The position numbers and the translations under genes were made by a program. From Psychromarinibacter halotolerans (lineage in GTDB: Bacteria; Pseudomonadota; Alphaproteobacteria; Rhodobacterales; Rhodobacteraceae): DNA of 64,000 bases. The DNA is taken from contig NZ_JARGYD010000001.1 in assembly GCF_029168315.1 (NCBI RefSeq), forward strand, positions 310,001 to 374,000, given 5' to 3'. This document shows, one piece after another, positions 58,575-64,000 of this stretch (within the stretch, counting starts at the first letter, position 1; each line of letters starts with the position of its first letter). The notes under the pieces were generated by a model. It worked only from the letters and a program-made list of their open reading frames with translations, did not search any database and was not told the origin of the DNA.

Positions 58575-58693
58575 CGCGTGCCTCCGCTGCCTATTGTCCA
58601 AGGGGTAGCGGGATGGCGCAATCGCCACAAGCGGCGGAACATCCCGGCCCTTGCGGGCGTTCTTTCCATGACTGACAATTTCGCGAGGATACC

Positions 58694-59227
58694 ATGTATC
58701 GCAGCACGACCTTTTTCGCCGCAGCCTGTCTGGCCGTAACGCCGGCGCTGGCACAGGAAACCGCCGACCCCGAGGCACCGATGCCGGTGGTCGAGGACAG
58801 CAGCCAAGGCGAAACGGCCTCTGACACCGCGCCTGCGCCCGAGCCCGCGAGCGAACCGGCAGGCATGATGCACAACGCCCCGCTGATCGCCGCCGACGCG
58901 CTGGATGACGCGGTGATCTATTCGCTGGGCGAAACCTACGACCAGACGATCTGGGACAGCGGCGACCCGTTCGGCCCCATCGCGACGGGCTGGAACGAGA
59001 TCGGCGAAGTCGAGGACGTGGTGCTGGACAGCGAAGCCAAGGTCGTCGGCGTGACGGTCGACGTGGGCGGCTTCCTTGGCATCGGCGAAACCACGGTCCT
59101 GCTGCCGACCGACGACCTGCGCCTTGTGCAGACGCCCGAGGACAGCGGCTTTTACATCGTCACCCGCATGAGCCGCGAGCAGATCGAAGACGCGGAAGAG
59201 ATCGAGAACCTGCTGGGCGACGACTGA
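58694..59227 (+). CDS. Secreted PRC-barrel domain protein
   Basis: A 177-residue protein with signal peptide (MYRSTTFFAAACLAVTPALAQ), an acidic Pro/Ala/Glu linker (about 22-58), and a PRC-barrel-like domain: EIGEVEDVVLDSEAKVVGVTVDVGGFLGIGETTVLLPTDDLRLV. The C-terminus EQIEDAEEIENLLGDD is acidic. Such proteins are common in roseobacters; function unknown. Confidence 0.82.
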   Translation: MYRSTTFFAAACLAVTPALAQETADPEAPMPVVEDSSQGETASDTAPAPEPASEPAGMMHNAPLIAADALDDAVIYSLGETYDQTIWDSGDPFGPIATGWNEIGEVEDVVLDSEAKVVGVTVDVGGFLGIGETTVLLPTDDLRLVQTPEDSGFYIVTRMSREQIEDAEEIENLLGDD

Positions 59228-59261
59228 CGCCGTCTTTGGTCTTCAAATATCCCGGGGGGGT

Positions 59262-59317
59262 GCGGGGGGACCGCGTCCCCCCGCGTTGATCGGATCGCCG
59301 CAGGCGGTCCGATTTTT
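59262..59317 (+). terminator. Two hairpins between the PRC-barrel gene and eno
   Basis: GCGGGGGGAC / GTCCCCCCGC with loop CGC (59262-59284), preceded by a CTTCAAATATCCCGGGGG segment like that of the 47479 repeat. Then ATCGGA-t-CGCC / GGCG-g-TCCGAT followed by ATTTTT (59289-59317), a good intrinsic terminator for the plus-strand gene. Confidence 0.72.
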
Positions 59318-59332
59318 CGTATCAAGCCCGAC

Positions 59333-60610
59333 TTATTTCTTGAGAATCGAGCGACCGGCATAGATCGCCGTCTCGCCCAGCATTTCCTCGATACGAATCA
59401 GTTGGTTGTACTTCGCCAGCCGGTCCGACCGCGCCAGCGACCCCGTTTTGATCTGACCGCAGTTCGTCGCCACGGCGAGGTCGGCGATGGTCGCATCCTC
59501 GGTCTCGCCCGAACGGTGCGACATCACGTTGGTGTAGCCCGCGCGGTGCGCCATATCGACCGCCTTCAGCGTTTCCGACAGCGACCCGATCTGGTTCACC
59601 TTGACCAGCATCGAGTTCGCGCAGCCGCGCTTGATGCCGTCGGACAGCCGCACCGGGTTGGTCACGAACAGGTCGTCGCCCACCAGCTGCACCTTGTCGC
59701 CGATCGCGTCGGTCAGCGCCTTCCAGCCGTCCCAGTCATCCTCGGCCATGCCGTCCTCGATCGAGATGATCGGGTAGTCGGTGACCAGACCCTGAAGGTA
59801 GGCGACCGTCTCGTCGGACGACAGGATCTTGCCTTCGCCCTTCATGTTGTACTTCTCGCCGTCGTAATACTCGGTCGAGGCGGCATCGAGCGCGAGGAAG
59901 ATGTCCTCGCCGGGGGTGTAGCCGGCTTTCTCGATCGACTTCAGGATGAAGTCCAGCGCGTCGCGGGTCGAACCCAGTTCCGGGGCAAAGCCGCCCTCAT
60001 CGCCAAGGCCGGTGGACATGCCGGCAGCGGACAGTTCCTTTTTCAGCGTGTGGAACACCTCGGACCCCATGCGCACGGCTTCGCGGATGTTCTCCGCCGC
60101 GACGGGCATGATCATGAATTCCTGGATGTCGATCGGGTTGTCGGCGTGCTCGCCGCCGTTGATGATGTTCATCATCGGAACCGGCAGCACGCGGGCCGAG
60201 GTGCCGCCCACGTAGCGGAACAGCGGCTGGGCGCAGGCGTCGGCGGCGGCCTTCGCGGTGGCCAGCGACACGCCGAGGATGGCGTTGGCGCCAAGGCGGC
60301 CCTTGTTCGAGGTGCCGTCAAGTTCGATCATCGCGGCGTCGATGGCTTCCTGCTCGGTCGCATCGAAGCCCACGAGGTTCTCGGCGATCTCGCCGTTCAC
60401 CGCCGCCACGGCTTCCAGCACACCCTTGCCCATGTAGCGCGACTTGTCGCCGTCGCGCCGTTCCACGGCCTCGTGGGCGCCGGTCGACGCGCCCGAAGGG
60501 ACGGCCGCGCGGCCCATCGTGCCGTCTTCGAGGATCACGTCGACCTCGACGGTCGGGTTGCCCCGGCTGTCCAGGATCTCGCGGGCGTGGATGTCGATGA
60601 TGGTGCTCAT
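59333..60610 (-). CDS. eno: Enolase
   Basis: The 425-residue enzyme dehydrates 2-phosphoglycerate to PEP. Motifs: REILDSRGNPTVEVDV, GASTGAHEAVERRDGD, GDEGGFAPEL, SIEDGMAEDDWDGW, LLVKVNQIGSLSET-type MLVKVNQIGSLSE and MSHRSGETED. ATG 60610 gives the conserved start MSTIIDIHAREILDSRG. A set of 10-bp tandem repeats lies 116-155 bases upstream. Confidence 0.97.
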   Translation of the reverse strand: MSTIIDIHAREILDSRGNPTVEVDVILEDGTMGRAAVPSGASTGAHEAVERRDGDKSRYMGKGVLEAVAAVNGEIAENLVGFDATEQEAIDAAMIELDGTSNKGRLGANAILGVSLATAKAAADACAQPLFRYVGGTSARVLPVPMMNIINGGEHADNPIDIQEFMIMPVAAENIREAVRMGSEVFHTLKKELSAAGMSTGLGDEGGFAPELGSTRDALDFILKSIEKAGYTPGEDIFLALDAASTEYYDGEKYNMKGEGKILSSDETVAYLQGLVTDYPIISIEDGMAEDDWDGWKALTDAIGDKVQLVGDDLFVTNPVRLSDGIKRGCANSMLVKVNQIGSLSETLKAVDMAHRAGYTNVMSHRSGETEDATIADLAVATNCGQIKTGSLARSDRLAKYNQLIRIEEMLGETAIYAGRSILKK

Positions 60611-60725
60611 GAAGCTCTCCGGCACGAAATTTGAGTCGTTCGAGCTATAGCAAACCGGGGCGCGGGGGGTAACGGTGGTTTCCGTTGCGGCGGCCCTGTG
60701 GCGGAAAAGACGGCCGCACCGGGAT

Positions 60726-60765
60726 CAGATCGCGCCAGATCGGGCCAGATCGGGCCAGACCGGGG
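60726..60765 (+). repeat. Four 10-bp tandem repeats between eno and glnA
   Basis: CAGATCGCGC, CAGATCGGGC, CAGATCGGGC, CAGACCGGGG in perfect register. One helical turn per repeat. They lie upstream of eno and downstream of glnA. Confidence 0.7.
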
Positions 60766-60777
60766 ACATACGGCACG

Positions 60778-60803
60778 AAAAAGGGGCGCCCGGCGGGCGC
60801 CCC
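60778..60803 (-). terminator. Intrinsic terminator of glnA
   Basis: GGGGCGCCC / GGGCGCCCC with loop GGC; leftward it is followed by five T (60778-60782). Confidence 0.85.
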
Positions 60804-60829
60804 TTTCGAAATGTCGGTACTCTGCTGGA

Positions 60830-62236
60830 TTAGCAGGAGTAGTACATCTTGAACTCGACCGGGTGCGGCGTGTGTTCGAAGGCGTAGATCTCTTCCCACT
60901 TGAGGTCCATGTAGCCCTCGATCTGGCTCTGGGTGAACACGTCACCGGCCAGCAGGAAGTCGCAGTCCTTCTCCAGCTCGTCCATTGCTTCGCGAAGCGA
61001 GGCGCAGACGGTCGGGATACCGGCCAGCTCTTCCGGCGGCAGGTCGTACAGGTCTTTGTCCATCGCCGCGCCGGGATCGATCTTGTTCTTGATGCCGTCG
61101 AGGCCAGCCATCAGCAGGGCCGAGAAGCACAGGTAGGGGTTCGACGACGGGTCGGGGAAGCGGGCTTCCACACGCTTGGCCTTCGGCGATTCCGCCCACG
61201 GGATCCGGACGCAGCCCGAACGGTTGCGGGCCGAGTAGGCGCGCAGAACGGGGGCTTCGAAGCCCGGGATCAGGCGCTTGTACGAGTTGGTCGACGGGTT
61301 GGTGAAGGCGTTCAGGGCCTTGGCGTGCTTCAGGATGCCGCCGATGTACCACAGGGCCTCGTCGCTGAGGTCGGCGTACTTGTCACCGGCGAACAGCGGC
61401 TTGCCGTCTTTCCAGATCGACATGTTGACGTGCATCCCGGTGCCGTTGTCGCCGGCGATCGGCTTCGGCATGAAGGTTGCCGATTTGCCGTAGGCGGCGG
61501 CGACCTGGTGGATGACGTACTTGTACTTCTGCAGTTCGTCGGCCTGCTTGGTCAGGCTGTCGAAGATCAGGCCAAGCTCGTGCTGGCACGACGCCACTTC
61601 GTGGTGGTGCTTGTCGACCTTCATGCCCATGCGCTTCATGGTCGACAGCATTTCGCCGCGGATGTCCTGCGCGTCGTCGATCGGCGGAACCGGGAAGTAG
61701 CCGCCCTTGACGCCGGGACGGTGGCCCATGTTGCCCATCTCGTAGTCGGTGTCGGTGTTCCAAGCGGCGTCGAGCGCGTCGACTTCGTAGGACACCTTGT
61801 TCATCGTCATCGAGTATTTGACGTTGTCGAACAGGAAGAATTCAGCTTCCGGGCCCATGAAGGCCGCGTCGCCGATGCCCGAGGACTTCAGGTAGGCCTC
61901 GGCCTTTTCGGCGGTGCCGCGCGGATCGCGGTCGTAGGCTTCCATCGTGTCCGGCTCGACGACCGAGCAATGGATCGCCATCGTCTTCTCGGCGTAGAAC
62001 GGATCCATGTAGGTCGAGGCCGCGTCGGGCATCAGTTTCATGTCGGACTGGTCGATCGACTTCCAGCCGGCGATGGACGAACCGTCGAACATGAAGCCTT
62101 CTTCCAGGAAGTCTTCGTCGACCTGGTCGGCCATGACGGTCACGTGTTGCAGCTTGCCGCGCGGATCGGTGAAGCGGATGTCGACGTATTCGACCTCTTC
62201 ATCCTTGATCGTCTTGATAACGTCAGCGTTGCTCAT
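60830..62236 (-). CDS. glnA: Glutamine synthetase type I
   Basis: The 468-residue enzyme makes glutamine from glutamate, ammonia and ATP. Motifs: VDIRFTDPRGKLQHVT, MFDGSSIAGW, GPEAEFFLFD, NGTGMHVNMSIWKDGKPLF, NRSGCVRIPW. The adenylylation site Tyr is in DKDLYDLPPEE, so activity should be controlled by GlnE/GlnB. It follows glnB by 57 bases in a glnBA operon. Confidence 0.97.
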   Translation of the reverse strand: MSNADVIKTIKDEEVEYVDIRFTDPRGKLQHVTVMADQVDEDFLEEGFMFDGSSIAGWKSIDQSDMKLMPDAASTYMDPFYAEKTMAIHCSVVEPDTMEAYDRDPRGTAEKAEAYLKSSGIGDAAFMGPEAEFFLFDNVKYSMTMNKVSYEVDALDAAWNTDTDYEMGNMGHRPGVKGGYFPVPPIDDAQDIRGEMLSTMKRMGMKVDKHHHEVASCQHELGLIFDSLTKQADELQKYKYVIHQVAAAYGKSATFMPKPIAGDNGTGMHVNMSIWKDGKPLFAGDKYADLSDEALWYIGGILKHAKALNAFTNPSTNSYKRLIPGFEAPVLRAYSARNRSGCVRIPWAESPKAKRVEARFPDPSSNPYLCFSALLMAGLDGIKNKIDPGAAMDKDLYDLPPEELAGIPTVCASLREAMDELEKDCDFLLAGDVFTQSQIEGYMDLKWEEIYAFEHTPHPVEFKMYYSC

Positions 62237-62293
62237 TGTTTTTCCCTTGTCGTGGAACGGTATTCGGTTGTCTGAGATGTGTTGGGACGCGTC

Positions 62294-62632
62294 TTAAAGC
62301 GCGTCTTCCCCGGATTCGCCGGTCCGGATCCGGATCGCCTGTTCGATCGAAGAGACGAAGATCTTGCCATCACCGATCTTGTCGGTCTTGGCGGCGCCGA
62401 TGATCGCTTCGATCGCGGCATCCACCTGGTCAGAGGCCAGAACGACCTCGATCTTCACCTTCGGCAGAAAGTCGACGACATATTCCGCACCACGGTAGAG
62501 CTCGGTATGCCCTTTCTGGCGACCGAACCCTTTGACCTCGATCACGGAAAGACCTTGCACTCCGATTTCCTGCAGGGCCTCCTTTACCTCATCAAGCTTG
62601 AATGGCTTGATGATCGCCTCGATCTTCTTCAT
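62294..62632 (-). CDS. glnB: Nitrogen regulatory protein P-II
   Basis: A 112-residue PII protein. The T-loop GRQKGHTELYRGAEYVVDFLPK has the uridylylation site Tyr51. The C-terminal signature is KTDKIGDGKIFVSSIEQAIRIRTGE. It binds ATP, ADP and 2-oxoglutarate and regulates GlnE, NtrB and other targets. Gene order glnB-glnA is usual in alphaproteobacteria. Confidence 0.97.
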   Translation of the reverse strand: MKKIEAIIKPFKLDEVKEALQEIGVQGLSVIEVKGFGRQKGHTELYRGAEYVVDFLPKVKIEVVLASDQVDAAIEAIIGAAKTDKIGDGKIFVSSIEQAIRIRTGESGEDAL

Positions 62633-62760
62633 GTGGTGCGACTCCCTAGATACCCTGCGGTCTGTGGTTCAAGATCATTTCTGTGGGACCCTCACAATTC
62701 GCGAGCGTGACAGCTTCGCCCGGCACGCAACGAAATTAAGGGTCGTGATTAAAATTTAGT

Positions 62761-62776
62761 CAATATGGTCATATTG
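62761..62776. promoter_or_regulatory. AT-rich dyad in the divergent glnB / nnrE gap
   Basis: CAATATGGTCATATTG, 6-bp arms around GGTC, 35 bases before the nnrE start and 129 bases from glnB. It lies in a run of A+T (from about 62738) unusual for this genome. It may be an operator or UP-like element; it does not match the NtrC consensus well. Confidence 0.4.
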
Positions 62777-62810
62777 GCGTCGGAAAAAGAAAGCAAGGAG
62801 GCGTCAAAAG

Positions 62811-63509
62811 ATGGTCGAAACGATCACACCGATGCAAATGCGTGAACTTGAGGCAGATGCGATCTCCTCGGGGTTGACGACGGGACGCGATCTGATGGAG
62901 CGCGCGGGTGCCGGGGTGGTCGACGCGATCCTTGCGAAGTGGCCGACGAAGGCCGATGCGCCCCGACGGGCGGTGGTTCTATGCGGGCCGGGAAACAACG
63001 GCGGCGATGGATTCGTAGTGGCGCGGCTGCTGCTGGAAAAGGGCTGGTCCGTGGTGGTCGGATTCTACGGCGATGCGGCGAAGCTGCCGCCGGACGCGCG
63101 CGAAAATCACGACCGGTGGGCCAAGCTTGGGCCGGTCGTGCCCTTCCCGCCGCAAGACACCTACGAGCCGTTCCTCGCCGGTTTCGAACCCGGCGCGCTG
63201 CTGATCGACGCGCTGTTCGGGATCGGCCTGACGCGCCCGATCGCGGTCGACCTGTCCACCGCCGTGCTGGGCCTTGCGATCAACAACTTCGCCAACGACT
63301 GGAACATCGTCGCGGTCGACGTGCCCTCGGGGCTGGATGCCGAGACCGGCACGCTGCTGTGCGGCCCGCCGCCCCATCCCGGCGTCGCCACGGCGGCGGA
63401 CCTGACTGTCACCTTTCATGCCCCCAAGACCGGCCACATGCAGAACGAGGGGCCGGCGGTCTGCGGCGAATTGGTTGTCGCGGACATAGGGCTAGGTCCC
63501 GCCGCCTGA
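62811..63509 (+). CDS. nnrE: NAD(P)H-hydrate epimerase (YjeF_N domain)
   Basis: A 232-residue YjeF N-terminal domain: ITPMQMRELEADAISSGLTTGRDLMERAGAGVVDAIL, VVLCGPGNNGGDGFVVARLLLEKGW (nucleotide site), LIDALFGIGLTRPI, and AVDVPSGLDAETG. It converts R-NADHX to S-NADHX. In many bacteria this domain is fused to the dehydratase; here a TGA ends the frame after DIGLGPAA and the dehydratase starts 23 bases later in another frame. Confidence 0.9.
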   Translation: MVETITPMQMRELEADAISSGLTTGRDLMERAGAGVVDAILAKWPTKADAPRRAVVLCGPGNNGGDGFVVARLLLEKGWSVVVGFYGDAAKLPPDARENHDRWAKLGPVVPFPPQDTYEPFLAGFEPGALLIDALFGIGLTRPIAVDLSTAVLGLAINNFANDWNIVAVDVPSGLDAETGTLLCGPPPHPGVATAADLTVTFHAPKTGHMQNEGPAVCGELVVADIGLGPAA

Positions 63510-63532
63510 CCGATCCAATCGCCGGAGTCCCG

Positions 63533-64000
63533 ATGCCCGATCCCGACACACTACCCGGCTTGGCCGAACGGCTGGCCAAGCAGCCCGAAGACCACAAATA
63601 CGGCCACGGCCACGCGCTGATCCTGTGCGGCGGGCCGGGCCGGGGCGGCGCCGCGCGGATGGCGGCGCGGGGCGCGCTGCGGATCGGGGCCGGTCTGGTG
63701 ACGCTTGGCGTTCCGCCCGCGGCGCAGCAAGAGAACGCGACCCGGCTTGATGCCATCATGCTGCGGCGCGTGGCCGACGCGGCGGCGCTGACAGAGCTGT
63801 TGCAGGACACGCGGCTGAACGCCGTCTGCATCGGCCCCGGGTTTGGCCTGTCGGACGATCACGCGGACCTTGTCGCGGCGGCGTTGGCGGCCGGTCGGGC
63901 CACGGTGTTGGACGCCGACGCGCTGACGCTTCTGTCGCGGGATGCGGACCTTTTCGGAACCCTGCACGACCGCTGCGTCCTGACACCCCACGCGGGCGAA
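63533..64000 (+). CDS. nnrD: NAD(P)HX dehydratase (YjeF C-terminal / CARKD domain), 3' end outside window
   Basis: The frame is open to the window edge (156 residues seen). It reads MPDPDTLPGLAERL, then the family start HKYGHGHALILCGGPGRGGAARMAARGALRIGAGLVTLGVPPAA, CIGPGFGLSD and VLDADALTLLSRD, ending in VLTPHAGE. The enzyme dehydrates S-NAD(P)HX using ADP or ATP. It is in frame +2 relative to nnrE, with ATG 63533 preceded by CCGGAGTCC as a fair Shine-Dalgarno. Confidence 0.88.
   Translation, partial: MPDPDTLPGLAERLAKQPEDHKYGHGHALILCGGPGRGGAARMAARGALRIGAGLVTLGVPPAAQQENATRLDAIMLRRVADAAALTELLQDTRLNAVCIGPGFGLSDDHADLVAAALAAGRATVLDADALTLLSRDADLFGTLHDRCVLTPHAGE

Noticed and set aside
59282..59317. 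FNR-type box around TTGATCGGATC before eno
   Set aside because: The second half lacks TCAA, and the bases belong to a terminator stem.
62633..62810. Sigma-54 promoter or NtrC site upstream of glnB
   Set aside because: No TGGCAC-N5-TTGC match on the minus strand and no GCAC-N-GTGC NtrC dyad could be found by eye.
1..64000. CRISPR arrays, insertion sequences, integrases
   Set aside because: No regularly spaced repeats of 24-40 bp with unique spacers, no DDE or tyrosine recombinase proteins and no terminal inverted repeats with target duplications were seen.

Overview
This window is a GC-rich (roughly two-thirds G+C by eye) chromosomal segment of an alphaproteobacterium, almost certainly a member of the Rhodobacteraceae (Roseobacter group). 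The reasons are: a relic of an RcGTA-type gene transfer agent locus next to cysE; LuxR/LuxI quorum sensing; Hint-domain proteins; DUF2842 and DUF2793 proteins; a pyruvate dehydrogenase with a lipoyl domain on E1-beta; an archaeal-type class I fructose-bisphosphate aldolase; and short palindromic repeats of a kind I associate with this family. No tRNA, rRNA, CRISPR array or insertion sequence was recognised.

Layout. 1-6.5 kb: the end of metZ, then a leftward operon for a polar amino acid ABC transporter (ATPase, binding protein, an alpha/beta hydrolase, two permeases, GNAT), preceded by a PhnD-like binding protein and a TerB-like protein. 6.6-8.7 kb: a quorum-sensing island with a receptor lacking its DNA-binding domain, a full LuxR-type regulator and an AHL synthase whose leader carries a lux-box-like dyad and a hairpin over its ribosome binding site. 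8.8-22.5 kb: housekeeping genes (pyrG, secG, purA, thiamine pyrophosphokinase, a lipid kinase, tig) and a 906-residue acidic, probably disordered protein. 22.6-27.2 kb: accessory genes, including a LuxR-type regulator, a zinc-metalloprotease-like secreted protein, a Hint protein, a globin under a probable FNR-type box, and an orphan secreted protein in a lower-GC patch. 27.2-34.6 kb: rpsF-rpsR-rplI with a structured leader, then the fatty acid cluster fabD-fabG-acpP-fabF-mltG. 34.8-40.8 kb: an MFS pump, the collapsed gene transfer agent locus and cysE. 40.9-45.7 kb: an AhpD-like protein flanked by palindromic repeats and a second identical FNR-type box, then pdhA-pdhB-pdhC and an FtsB-like protein. 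45.8-58.6 kb: aidB, DUF3179, a DnaJ-type zinc finger membrane protein, a second Hint protein, two cyclophilins, pgk, a secreted protein of unknown function, fba, a MetE-like protein, a globin-coupled diguanylate cyclase and a cupin. 58.7-64 kb: a PRC-barrel protein, eno, glnB-glnA and an NAD(P)HX repair pair split into two genes.

The most striking observation is at 36.2-39.9 kb. The first gene of a gene transfer agent cluster is followed by one open reading frame whose first ~164 residues are the ATPase part of the large terminase and whose remaining ~650 residues are the C-terminal part of the g15-type tail protein. All capsid, portal and tail genes that normally lie between are gone. This looks like one in-frame deletion that turned a ~14 kb particle-forming locus into a chimeric gene. 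Other leads are the doubly controlled luxI leader, the HTH-less LuxR receptor, the twin FNR boxes, and a promoter and terminator less than 100 bp apart immediately before the GTA relic.
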